Assembly: GCA_964213355.1 (NCBI GenBank)
Contig: CAXOVY010000029.1
Location: forward strand, 53,481-117,480
Direction: 5' to 3'
Source: JBAXAM01 sp964213355
GTDB lineage: Bacteria; Pseudomonadota; Gammaproteobacteria; UBA9339
DNA: 64,000 bases
Shown here in pieces: positions 25,791 through 34,396 of the stretch (positions are counted from its first letter, which is position 1; each line of letters begins with the position of its first letter). The notes beneath the pieces are model-generated. The model made no database searches. It saw only the letters and a list, made by a program, of their open reading frames with translations, and was not told the origin of the DNA. The position numbers were made by a program, and so were the translations under genes.

Positions 25791-26261
25791 ATTAAAATCA
25801 ATCTCATTACCATTGGAAAAGCGATGCCCGCATGGATTAGCTCCGGCTTCTCCGAGTACGCTAAGCGCCTACCTAAAAACTACCAGCTAATTTTAATAGA
25901 AATTTCCACATTAAAACGCACCAAATCCACCAATGTAAAACAAATAATTGAAGAAGAAAGTCTGCAGCTGCTAGCCGCTGCACCAAAAAATACTTTAATT
26001 ATCGCACTTGATGAACATGGCAAGGAATGGACAACTCTAGAATTAACAAAAAAGCTCGACACCTGGCACAATGAGCAACAAGATATTAGTCTTTTGATCG
26101 GCGGACCGGATGGACTGTCTCCAGAATGTTTACAAAAAGCACAAACAATCTGGTCATTATCTAAACTTACCTTACCCCATCAACTGGTTAAAATTTTTAT
26201 TGCCGAACAAATCTATCGTGCCTGGTCTATAATTAACAAACATCCCTACCATAGGAATTGA
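25791..26261 (+). CDS. rlmH: 23S rRNA pseudouridine-1915 N3-methyltransferase, probable ATT start
   Basis: SPOUT-class methyltransferase that modifies helix 69 of 23S rRNA. The knot region LLIGGPDGLSPE and the C-terminal LPHQLVKIFIAEQIYRAWSI are clear. The first ATG, at 25824, would remove the first beta strand. The residues before it (KINLITIGKAMPAW) align with the family N-terminus, which begins at ATT 25791. AAGGAG at 25777-25782 lies eight bases before it, ideal spacing. That start gives 156 residues, the usual size. No ATG, GTG or TTG is available there. Confidence 0.94.
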   Translation: MKINLITIGKAMPAWISSGFSEYAKRLPKNYQLILIEISTLKRTKSTNVKQIIEEESLQLLAAAPKNTLIIALDEHGKEWTTLELTKKLDTWHNEQQDISLLIGGPDGLSPECLQKAQTIWSLSKLTLPHQLVKIFIAEQIYRAWSIINKHPYHRN

Positions 26262-26265
26262 TAAC

Positions 26266-28125
26266 GTGTTCTATCTCCATCGTCTAAAAAATTATAACCA
26301 AGAAAAAAATCAATTCAAAAGTCGCGTAATTAAGGCAGCACTATTAATCACCGTATTGATCATTATATTAATTGCCCGTCTATTTAATTTGCAAATCCTA
26401 CAGTACAAATTTTATACAAATTTATCAGAACATAATCAACTGGATTTTTTGCCAATTGAATCCAATCGTGGCTTAATCTATGACCGCAATGGCATATTAC
26501 TTGCAGAAAACCTACCATTATTTAGCCTTAACATTATTCCAGAATTGACGCAAAATATTAACAATACTATCGACACACTAAAAACTATTATTAATATTAC
26601 TCCTGACAACATCCAACAATTTAACAAAACTCTAAAACAAAGACGTCGTTTTGAGCATGTACCGATAAAATTTAAACTTACACAAGAAGAAGTCGCAATT
26701 TTTTATTTAAACCAATATCGTTTTCCAGGTGTGGTCGTAGAAACCCAAATGATTCGCCATTACCCACTTGGGAAAATCATGGCAAGTGCCCTAGGCTATG
26801 TTGGCAGAATTAATCAACAAGAATTAAAAAATATTGACACGAGCAATTATAGCGCCACCCATTTCATTGGCAAAATCGGTATTGAAAAATATTACGAAAA
26901 ACAACTCCACGGTAAAACCGGTTATAAAGTTGCTGAAGTTAGTGCTACAGGTCGCATTGTTCGTATCCTAAAAATCATCCAGCCAATTCCAGGTAATACT
27001 TTATCTTTAACCATCGATAGCAAATTACAACAAGTTGCTCAAGATGCATTAGGCATAGAACGTGGTGCCGTAGTTGCTATTGATCCCAATAATGGAGAAG
27101 TATTAGCACTAGTTAGCTTCCCGAGTTTTGATCCAAATTTATTTGCTAGCGGCATTGATAGCACTACTTTTAATGAACTACAATCTTCCAGTGACAAACC
27201 AATGTATAACCGCGCAACTCTTGGTTCATATCCACTTGCATCGACCATCAAGCCTTTCATTGCTCTGCAAGGGTTAGATACAGGAATAATTACATCGAAT
27301 TTTAAAATTTCAGATCCGGGGTGGTTTAAACTACCAAACGTCAAACGTCCCTATCGTGACTGGGTATATCATGGCCACGGGATAGTTAATGTCACCAAAG
27401 CAATCATTGTTTCCTGTGATACTTTTTTTTACACGCTTGCTCTTAAACTTGGTATAGAAAAAATCGATGATATTTTGATGCATTTTGGCTTTGGCAATAA
27501 AACAAAAATTGACATGGCTGAAGAAAATTCGGGGGTTATTGCATCGCCAAAATGGAAAGCAAGTCACAAAGGCACGCATTGGTACGTTGGCGACACAGTT
27601 ATTTCAAGCATTGGTCAAGGTTTCATGTCTGCAACGCCATTACAACTAGCATGCGGCGTGGCAGCAATTGCTATGCACGGCAAACGCTTCCAACCACATT
27701 TATTGCTTGCTACAAAAAGAGAAAACAGCACGCTCATAAAACAAGAAGCACTCCCTCTATCACCCATAACACTTAACCACCCAAACAACTGGAATATTAT
27801 AATTGATGCTATGCAAGGAGTTATAACGAGCCCAATGGGTACAGCGCGTCCTCGTTTTGGATCGATTCCAGAATACACTATTGCTGCTAAAACTGGCGGC
27901 GGTCAATTATTCCACCATAAAATCGTTAATGAAAACCCAGATCCAGAAAGTGACTTAAGTATTCCAAAACATTTGCGCAATCACAATTTATTTATCGCTT
28001 TTGCACCAGTGGAAAACCCTAAAATCGCAATCGCAGTAGTAACAGAAAACAGTATCATTGCACCACAAGTTGCAAGAAAGGTATTAGATTATTATTTGAT
28101 TACACCGAACTTAAGTCGACCTTAA
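26266..28125 (+). CDS. mrdA: Penicillin-binding protein 2
   Basis: Transpeptidase for cell elongation, anchored by one N-terminal membrane segment (about residues 22-45). After the PBP dimerisation domain, the catalytic domain has Ser in STIKPF (near residue 326), SCD as the second motif and KTGGGQ as the third. At 619 residues it is complete. The start is GTG at 26266, five bases after rlmH. rodA, which normally follows mrdA, is not next here; a cold-shock gene is. Confidence 0.95.
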   Translation: MFYLHRLKNYNQEKNQFKSRVIKAALLITVLIIILIARLFNLQILQYKFYTNLSEHNQLDFLPIESNRGLIYDRNGILLAENLPLFSLNIIPELTQNINNTIDTLKTIINITPDNIQQFNKTLKQRRRFEHVPIKFKLTQEEVAIFYLNQYRFPGVVVETQMIRHYPLGKIMASALGYVGRINQQELKNIDTSNYSATHFIGKIGIEKYYEKQLHGKTGYKVAEVSATGRIVRILKIIQPIPGNTLSLTIDSKLQQVAQDALGIERGAVVAIDPNNGEVLALVSFPSFDPNLFASGIDSTTFNELQSSSDKPMYNRATLGSYPLASTIKPFIALQGLDTGIITSNFKISDPGWFKLPNVKRPYRDWVYHGHGIVNVTKAIIVSCDTFFYTLALKLGIEKIDDILMHFGFGNKTKIDMAEENSGVIASPKWKASHKGTHWYVGDTVISSIGQGFMSATPLQLACGVAAIAMHGKRFQPHLLLATKRENSTLIKQEALPLSPITLNHPNNWNIIIDAMQGVITSPMGTARPRFGSIPEYTIAAKTGGGQLFHHKIVNENPDPESDLSIPKHLRNHNLFIAFAPVENPKIAIAVVTENSIIAPQVARKVLDYYLITPNLSRP

Positions 28126-28232
28126 AAATATTGTTTTCATTTAACTGTTAACTATGGTACTATTTTCGGTGTGTAATGTTTTATTTATTGCACAGGTTTA
28201 TTTTCTTTAATTTTTATAAAAGGTTATTATTT

Positions 28233-28445
28233 ATGGCAGATCGTGTTACAGGCGTTGTTAAATGGTTTAATGCCGCCAAAGGTTATGGTTTTGTTCAAGT
28301 GGAAGGTGGAGAAGATGTTTTTGTTCACTATCGTGCAATTCGCGGAGATGGCTATCGTTCTTTAAACGAAGGACAGAAAGTTGAGTTCACGGTCAAACCG
28401 GGACCAAAAGGGCCACAAGCTGAAGATGTACTAGCAATTGAATAA
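28233..28445 (+). CDS. Cold-shock domain protein
   Basis: RNA/DNA chaperone of 70 residues with a single cold-shock OB fold. WFNAAKGYGFV (RNP1) and EDVFVHYRAI (RNP2) are plain. The RNP2 reads VFVHY rather than VFVHF. The frame is open to 28176, but the ATG at 28233 has AAAAGG upstream and gives the family start. Around 100 bases of leader separate it from mrdA, as is usual for regulated csp mRNAs. A strong terminator follows at 28470. Confidence 0.95.
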   Translation: MADRVTGVVKWFNAAKGYGFVQVEGGEDVFVHYRAIRGDGYRSLNEGQKVEFTVKPGPKGPQAEDVLAIE

Positions 28446-28469
28446 AAGTTATTAATTAATTGATTAGTT

Positions 28470-28503
28470 AAGCGACATTCATGTATGTGGATGTCGCTTT
28501 TTT
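28470..28503 (+). terminator. Intrinsic terminator after the cold-shock gene
   Basis: AAGCGACAT (28470-28478) pairs with ATGTCGCTT (28491-28499) and is followed by a T-run to 28503. It sits between the convergent csp gene and the end of the T4SS operon. Confidence 0.88.
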
Positions 28504-28507
28504 GTTT

Positions 28508-29416
28508 CTAATACACCGGTTCTGCAATACTAGAAATCTTATAATTACCCGCATGATCACGTTGCATAAACACAATAAGATCGATCGCTTCCCGAATTAG
28601 ATGCGCAGGAACGACGCTGACAACTTCATGCACTAAATCTTCTAACCTCGAAATCGTTGCCTCAGGACTATTGGCATGAATAGTACAAATACCTCCTGGA
28701 TGGCCTGTATTCCAAGCTTTTAACAACTCAAGCGCTGACCCATCACGCACCTCGCCAATAATAATGCGATCAGGACGCATACGCAAAACTCCTTTAACCA
28801 AATCACGCATAGAAATCTCACTTGTTGCCATGAGCTTTACACAATCAGCAACAGTAATTTGCAGTTCTGGCAAATCTTCAAGTACTATGACTCTGTCTTT
28901 ACAATCTTTTAACTCATATAAAAGAGCGTTAACAAAAGTGGTCTTGCCAGAACCCGTACCACCAGCAACCAAAATATTTTTGCGTTCTTTAATTGAGGTG
29001 CGTAATTGTGCTGCCTGTTCTTCGGTTAAACTCCCAGCAGCAACATAATTATCCAAGGTAAAAATACGTACCGCACGCTTACGAATAGTAAATGTTGGAG
29101 CAATAACTACTGGTGGCAACCAACCTTGAAATCGCGATCGCGACTCTGGTAATTCACAAGCAACCTCAGGGTGCTCATAATCGGCAATTTCTTGATGATA
29201 TGCAGCTATTAATTTAATAATATTAGTGGCTTGTTTGGGATTAAAAATAATATCGGTAAAGTACTTACCCCTGCCATATGCTTCTGCCCACAGTTTGCCA
29301 TCAGGGTTAAGCATTATTTCAATAACATCAGGATCCTCTAAAAGCGTCGCTATATCGCTGCCCAAAGAGGTAGTAAGCATATCAAGATGGCGTCTAGTAG
29401 TTTTAGTTTCGTGCAT
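28508..29416 (-). CDS. trbB: T4SS ATPase TrbB (VirB11 family)
   Basis: Hexameric traffic ATPase at the cytoplasmic face of the secretion channel. Walker A is AGGTGSGKTTF, then ILEDLPELQ, the Walker B region RPDRIIIGEVRDG and the His box TGHPGGICTIHAN. The C-terminal end is that of TrbB/VirB11. The open frame reaches 29458, but ATG at 29416 (MHETKTTRRH) follows the traF stop and fits the family start, giving 302 residues. It is the last gene of the minus-strand T4SS operon. In RP4 trbB is first, so its place here is rearranged. Confidence 0.93.
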   Translation of the reverse strand: MHETKTTRRHLDMLTTSLGSDIATLLEDPDVIEIMLNPDGKLWAEAYGRGKYFTDIIFNPKQATNIIKLIAAYHQEIADYEHPEVACELPESRSRFQGWLPPVVIAPTFTIRKRAVRIFTLDNYVAAGSLTEEQAAQLRTSIKERKNILVAGGTGSGKTTFVNALLYELKDCKDRVIVLEDLPELQITVADCVKLMATSEISMRDLVKGVLRMRPDRIIIGEVRDGSALELLKAWNTGHPGGICTIHANSPEATISRLEDLVHEVVSVVPAHLIREAIDLIVFMQRDHAGNYKISSIAEPVY

Positions 29417-29426
29417 AGTAATTAAC

Positions 29427-29942
29427 TTATTTATTAGTAATAAAAATGGGTACCGCACGCCCTAAAATATTACGCGATGAAATCGCACCAAAATATCTTC
29501 CATCAAATGAGCGTTCTCTCTTGGTACTTAAAAGCAAATACTGATCATCTCCAAGTTTACCGCAAATTTTCGTTTGTGGCAGTAATTTTTCAAATGCATA
29601 AGATCGATAAACCTTCCCTATTTTTTTACCGTTGATCCAAATTGCCCCACTATGCACACAAACATTATCACCTGGAATGGCAAAAACATATTTTATTATC
29701 AAACCGCTCTCCGGTATCCAGTGAAGATCTCGAGCAAAATCAAGTATCGTTTTTGGTGGTATAAACTCTACAATATCATAACGCATGATTTTTTTAGTTG
29801 GCACTACTAAATAAAAACCTCGGGGCATACTTGCTGTTGCAGAGTAAGCTACGTGATAGCCGACTTTTTTAATAATGTTAACAGTAATGGAAAGAAGACT
29901 TATGAAGATTAAACTAAAAAACAAAGGGCAGAATTTTTTCAC
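29427..29942 (-). CDS. traF: TraF-like conjugal signal peptidase (S26)
   Basis: Membrane serine protease which in RP4 trims and cyclises the TrbC pilin. The catalytic Ser lies in ATASMPRGFY and the Lys in IIKYVFAIPGD, the S26C arrangement, after one N-terminal membrane segment. It is 171 residues. It overlaps trbL by four bases. Its presence beside trbC implies that the pilin is processed as in P-type systems. Confidence 0.9.
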   Translation of the reverse strand: MKKFCPLFFSLIFISLLSITVNIIKKVGYHVAYSATASMPRGFYLVVPTKKIMRYDIVEFIPPKTILDFARDLHWIPESGLIIKYVFAIPGDNVCVHSGAIWINGKKIGKVYRSYAFEKLLPQTKICGKLGDDQYLLLSTKRERSFDGRYFGAISSRNILGRAVPIFITNK

Positions 29943-31360
29943 TTTTTTTCTTTTACTGCTCGCAAAACCGCTTCCTTAATTTTTTTTACGGTGCTTTCGG
30001 AAACACTCTTTGATAAATAACTGGCTTGAGCCATTGTTTCTCTAGCCATTTTGGCTTCCATGCTACCACCCGCCGGCGCAACATTCACCGAAACTGGTGC
30101 TGCAGCAGCAGCTGCACTAATCTCTCCTCCTCCAGCATACCCACCCGCTGGTGCGCCAGAAGCTTCTATCGTGGTTGCAACCCGCATATCACTCGCTCCC
30201 CCTGTTTCCACGCTAACCGACGCAGCTCCAGGTCCATGTATTACAACTGGTGCTGATGAGACACCATCAAGGAAATCATGACTAAAACTACCAACTGCCT
30301 GACTCAAAACCTTAGGCAAATAAAATGCTAAGTTACAAAATAGCAGTCCCGTAAAAAATAATCCCAGTGGTTGATTAATATTAAAGTTAGTGGTCGTTGC
30401 CATATCAATTAATTGAAAACCATCCCATATAACTACAGCAATACCAACAATTATAATCAAAGCCATTAAACGAATGCCTGCTTGAAAAACGGTCTGCACG
30501 GCCTTATCAAACATGCCTCGTCCTAGAGTAAAAGCACCAAATGGCAATAAAATTAAAGCCCCTAAAGATACCGCATAAAAACCGACCATTTGCAATACCA
30601 TTTGTATGCCAAGCAAACCAAAAACCAGGAGAATTCCCATGCCCAAACTTACCTGAATCATGGCCAAGCCAATATTACTCCCAGCAGTTGAAAGTTGTAG
30701 CAAGTGCACCCCAGAATCATAGCCATACTGCCAGATTTTGGCAGGATTAAAAACATACTTAACCGTACCAGCATTGTTAATTACCACACCAGAGAGTCGC
30801 GCGAAGCTCTCCATAACTGTCCCAAGCAAATATTCGTAATTTTGAATAATAAAAAAGATCAATCCTATCTTAATAATTTTAAAAAATAGCTTATCCCAAC
30901 CAACATCACGCTGCAGCGCCCAAACGATACCAAAAACCACTATCTCCAACACTGCAAAGAAATATAGCAAGTTAAGCGCATAAGTTGCTACGGTAGAAAA
31001 TGCCTTCTTAAGATTCCCTAAAAAAGTAGATTGAATTAGAGTAATCGCACCAACATCAATAGTCGTATTATTACCACTTGGGCGGGCGGTTGATGTCCCT
31101 AAAGAACTTTCATCAAACAATACTTCTTCATCTTGTGGCGCTAAATATTCATAGGTAGCATTTTCAAAAAACGCCTTGGATGTTTTGCTATCTTTTTCTT
31201 TCTCCTTATCTTGATTGCCTGCTGTAGCGGGTTCTTCTTTTTTGGGTGGTGGTTGTTGAGTAAGATCAGAGTTCTTATCAAGACCAGCAAAAGCATTTGC
31301 TGCCAAAAAAACACCAATGATCAACAAAAGGAAAAATGGTTTTGGAGAAAATAATTTCAT
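29939..31360 (-). CDS. trbL: T4SS inner-membrane channel protein TrbL (VirB6 family)
   Basis: Polytopic inner-membrane protein of 473 residues. A cleavable-looking leader (MKLFSPKPFFLLLIIGVF) is followed by a polar, Pro/Lys-rich linker. Then at least six hydrophobic segments run from about residue 115 to 360, and a Gly/Ala-rich tail ends in basic residues. This is the TrbL plan. The leader is closely related, also at DNA level, to that of the neighbouring short TrbI paralogue. It is in operon with trbI' upstream (eight bases) and traF downstream (overlap). Confidence 0.88.
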   Translation of the reverse strand: MKLFSPKPFFLLLIIGVFLAANAFAGLDKNSDLTQQPPPKKEEPATAGNQDKEKEKDSKTSKAFFENATYEYLAPQDEEVLFDESSLGTSTARPSGNNTTIDVGAITLIQSTFLGNLKKAFSTVATYALNLLYFFAVLEIVVFGIVWALQRDVGWDKLFFKIIKIGLIFFIIQNYEYLLGTVMESFARLSGVVINNAGTVKYVFNPAKIWQYGYDSGVHLLQLSTAGSNIGLAMIQVSLGMGILLVFGLLGIQMVLQMVGFYAVSLGALILLPFGAFTLGRGMFDKAVQTVFQAGIRLMALIIIVGIAVVIWDGFQLIDMATTTNFNINQPLGLFFTGLLFCNLAFYLPKVLSQAVGSFSHDFLDGVSSAPVVIHGPGAASVSVETGGASDMRVATTIEASGAPAGGYAGGGEISAAAAAAPVSVNVAPAGGSMEAKMARETMAQASYLSKSVSESTVKKIKEAVLRAVKEKK

Positions 31361-31368
31361 ATATTATA

Positions 31369-32109
31369 TCAACGTCCAGATTTATATGGTGACAGCACCA
31401 TATCTTTTCTTGCCGTAACAACAAACTTGTAGCCAGGAGTTAAAGTTATAGTGGGAAGAACTATAGCTTTCGTAGCGCCGCGATCAGTAGCACTCGCACT
31501 ACCAATACTGATAAGTGCCGAGATTGTTGCTGCACCCACAATCCGCGCCAAATGATTATCAACGCCTCCTTCAACCCCAGCTTGACCTAACAAATCAGTC
31601 CCATCTGGCTTACCTAATAAAATTGAAGTACCATCAGGACGAACTATACGAGTAAACCATATGGCAATACTACGTTGGATACCCTGATCAGAAGAAACAT
31701 TATGCGAAGCATACTCGCCTAACAACTTAGAACCCTCAGGAATAAGTAAATATTTACCCGTAGCCGTGTCATAAACGTCTTGTTTTATCTTAACAACAAT
31801 CGCTCCTGCTGATGACGCACCAATACCAGTAATCAATGCGGCTTGGATTTTAGTACCAGCCTGAACATGATGTTTTGAAAAGGGTTTAACAGCGCTATGT
31901 AAGTCATAAACTTCATCAGGTTGCTCTTTGTCTGCGGCTGTTTTCATTACAGCCAATCTATCTTGAGTGGCAGAGAGAAGCGGCTGCTCCTGCTCGGTTT
32001 GTCGTAGGTTAAGAGCATCAGCTGACTCATTGGCAGCAAAAGAGTTTACAACAAAAAAAACACCAACGATCAACAAAAAGCAACATGGCTTTAGAAAAAA
32101 TAATCTCAT
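31369..32109 (-). CDS. Short periplasmic TrbI/VirB10 paralogue with TrbL-type leader
   Basis: A 246-residue protein made of a hydrophobic leader (MRLFFLKPCCFLLIVGVF, residues 1-26) and a C-terminal VirB10/TrbI domain starting at RLAVMK (residue 51). It lacks the cytoplasmic tail, transmembrane helix and proline/coiled linker of full TrbI. The domain is a paralogue of the adjacent trbI: YDLHSAVKPFSKHHVQAG, IVRPDGTSILLG and KDMVLSPYKSGR match closely. The segment that forms the membrane-spanning antenna in VirB10 is about 30 residues shorter here. The leader matches that of trbL, so the gene looks like the product of a tandem duplication. Function is unknown; it may modify the core complex or be a decoy subunit. 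Confidence 0.85.
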   Translation of the reverse strand: MRLFFLKPCCFLLIVGVFFVVNSFAANESADALNLRQTEQEQPLLSATQDRLAVMKTAADKEQPDEVYDLHSAVKPFSKHHVQAGTKIQAALITGIGASSAGAIVVKIKQDVYDTATGKYLLIPEGSKLLGEYASHNVSSDQGIQRSIAIWFTRIVRPDGTSILLGKPDGTDLLGQAGVEGGVDNHLARIVGAATISALISIGSASATDRGATKAIVLPTITLTPGYKFVVTARKDMVLSPYKSGR

Positions 32110-32131
32110 AAAATTGCCTCATAGGATTACA

Positions 32132-33394
32132 TTAACGTCTAGGTCTATACGGCGATAGCACCATATCTTTCTTTACCGTAACAATAAACTGGCGGCCAGG
32201 CTCTAAAGTTATAGTAGGAGCCAAGCCAGCTGCTTTACTAGTCAAATCCTGCCCGACTGCACTAAACGACGATGCTGCTCCTGCAGCTGCATTTTGTTTA
32301 CCAGTTGATTGCATGTTAGCATTGTTGATACCTTGATTTCCCCACATAGAAGCGCCGACACTTAAAAGAGTCGAAATTGTTGCCGCACCTAAAACCCGCG
32401 CCCAATGATTGTCAACATTTCCTTCCACACCAGATTGGCCTAGCATATCAGCGCCATTTGGCCTACCTAGTAAAATTGAAGTACCATCAGGACGAACTAT
32501 ACGGGTATAAAACATCAAAATGCGACGCTGACCATAAGAAACACGCGAATCATATTCGCCCAGCAACTTAGAACCCTTAGGAATAAGCAAATGTTTACCC
32601 GTAACTGTATCATAAACATCTTGGCGTACTTGGGCAACAATTGTTCCAGCTAATGATGTATCAATACCAGTAATCAACGTAGCTTGAATTATAGTACCGG
32701 CTTGAACCTGATATTTAGAAAATGGTTTAATTATACTGTGCAAATCATAAATATCTTCGGGCTTATCTTTTTCTACTACCGCTTTCATTACTGCTAATCT
32801 TTGCTTGTTTTCTCCTTCTTTTTCAAAAAGATCCGCCTGCTGCTGGGTTGCAACCAAATCACCGGTTTTATTACTAGATGCCTGGCCAAAAGGAGTACGG
32901 CTACTTTTATCGGTATCAGCACCAATTAAATTTTCGGCTCCGCTGCCCACACCAGAAAAAGTCATACTACTTTTAGCTGCTTCTGCATCTTGTGGGTTTT
33001 TAGATGGGCGCTCTGGCTCCTCCTGCTTACGCCCACGAAACTGCTGCTCTAACATCCCATATGCATCTTTCAACGCATTAAGCTGCTGCTGCAACTTTGT
33101 TATCTCCCCGATTTGCGATCCTCCAGCTGAATATCTTTGAATACCATTAACATCACTATAGCTACCGGGTAAATCTTTTAGTTCGGAGCTAAGTGCCAAT
33201 GGCTTATCGATTGTTGCTTTAATCGCACTACTAGAATTTTTAACATGTACCGTTACATTAAACGCCTGAATTATTGCCAACAAAATAGCAAGAACTATTA
33301 CCGCAATTATTGCAAGAACCACAGGCCTGTTAACTTGCACTGGCTGCATTGGTTTGGCGCGCAATTCTAATTTAGCTTTGTCTTTGTCTTGCAT
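32132..33394 (-). CDS. trbI: T4SS core complex protein TrbI (VirB10 family)
   Basis: Energy-sensing core subunit that spans the inner membrane, periplasm and outer membrane. It has a short cytoplasmic N-terminus, one membrane helix (residues 24-45), a long Gln/Pro-rich periplasmic linker and the C-terminal TrbI domain from about residue 199. GTIIQATLITGID, IPKGSKLLGEYDS, GRPNGADMLGQSGVEG and the end FIVTVKKDMVLSPY are the family markers. The antenna region (about residues 340-385) is complete, unlike in the short paralogue next to it. It follows trbG by 14 bases. Confidence 0.93.
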   Translation of the reverse strand: MQDKDKAKLELRAKPMQPVQVNRPVVLAIIAVIVLAILLAIIQAFNVTVHVKNSSSAIKATIDKPLALSSELKDLPGSYSDVNGIQRYSAGGSQIGEITKLQQQLNALKDAYGMLEQQFRGRKQEEPERPSKNPQDAEAAKSSMTFSGVGSGAENLIGADTDKSSRTPFGQASSNKTGDLVATQQQADLFEKEGENKQRLAVMKAVVEKDKPEDIYDLHSIIKPFSKYQVQAGTIIQATLITGIDTSLAGTIVAQVRQDVYDTVTGKHLLIPKGSKLLGEYDSRVSYGQRRILMFYTRIVRPDGTSILLGRPNGADMLGQSGVEGNVDNHWARVLGAATISTLLSVGASMWGNQGINNANMQSTGKQNAAAGAASSFSAVGQDLTSKAAGLAPTITLEPGRQFIVTVKKDMVLSPYRPRR

Positions 33395-33408
33395 GTTTTA
33401 TTCAAACT

Positions 33409-34350
33409 TTATTTTTTAGGTGATATCTGTACAGTCGTACTATTATCCGGCCCACTACATAACTGTGCCCAATAAATCACGTTATCAATAACATAATAAT
33501 CACCTTGAACACGATAATTAACTACTTGATTAGTCTTATCACCAGTTCCGATAAATAAATTAGGTGCCTCCTGCATTTGCGCCGGGAATTTAATATATGT
33601 TTTGTTGCCGTCGTTAAACACCATCTTTGGGAACCAATCAGGTTGAGGACCCTTTATTTTTTTCACCAGATAATTAAATCTCAAGCGACTAACGTCGATA
33701 GTGTTGGCTACATCACCACTATCGGATAAGTTGTCATCAAGCGCTGTTAGCATGCTCCCTTCACTATCCGAATAACGCCATGCCACAGAGGCCATATAAG
33801 TTTTGCTCGTCGAATGCAACATTAAATGGTAAGTACGCATATCTGTAGTTATTACCAAACTATTAGTTAGCTCTTCATCGTGCGGCTTAACAAACAAATG
33901 CTCTTGTTTGCTAGCGCCAATACCACTAAAAACTTTAGTGACAACCCAACGCGTAGTATCACCAGCACCTACTGCGATTATGTGTTCATTATTTTGAAAT
34001 TGTATGTCAGTAACGCTAAGTGGTGCGCAATAAATCTGATAGAGTGCTCCCTGCATATAATCAAATGTCATTATAGAATTAATGTATTCACCGGAATTTG
34101 GCTGTTTCACTGCCTTTTTATTAGCAGCATTAATAGCCGCTTCGCCAGTCAACCTCTCAGATTTCTTGGCCTTTTTCGACATAAATTGCCCTGGCATTGG
34201 CACTGGAACATACTCAACGTGCTTTGGTCCGCTACCAGTATTTGCTGCAAGCGAATAGGAACCAGGATTGACATCTTTTTCAGCTTTAAGATTTTGACAT
34301 GCACACAAAGATGCACACACTAAAGCTAATGCAATAATTTTACACTTCAT
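33409..34350 (-). CDS. trbG: T4SS core complex protein TrbG (VirB9 family) with lipobox
   Basis: Outer-membrane core-complex component. The signal peptide ends in SLCACQN, which reads as a lipobox with Cys19, so the mature protein may be a lipoprotein. VirB9 proteins are usually plain secreted proteins paired with a VirB7/TrbH lipoprotein, and none is visible here. The C-terminal part has the family features: FDYMQGALYQIYCAP, ITTDMRTYHLML and PKMVFNDGNKTYIKFP. It is 313 residues. It lies between trbF and trbI in the usual order. Confidence 0.9.
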   Translation of the reverse strand: MKCKIIALALVCASLCACQNLKAEKDVNPGSYSLAANTGSGPKHVEYVPVPMPGQFMSKKAKKSERLTGEAAINAANKKAVKQPNSGEYINSIMTFDYMQGALYQIYCAPLSVTDIQFQNNEHIIAVGAGDTTRWVVTKVFSGIGASKQEHLFVKPHDEELTNSLVITTDMRTYHLMLHSTSKTYMASVAWRYSDSEGSMLTALDDNLSDSGDVANTIDVSRLRFNYLVKKIKGPQPDWFPKMVFNDGNKTYIKFPAQMQEAPNLFIGTGDKTNQVVNYRVQGDYYVIDNVIYWAQLCSGPDNSTTVQISPKK

Positions 34351-34396
34351 AATTAAACCTCAAAAAAAATACAATTTTATTAATAAAAATTTCCGC

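Noticed and set aside
30026..30281. Plus-strand frames inside trbL rich in Ala/Ser/Cys
   Set aside because: They are shadows of the Gly/Ala-rich tail of TrbL.
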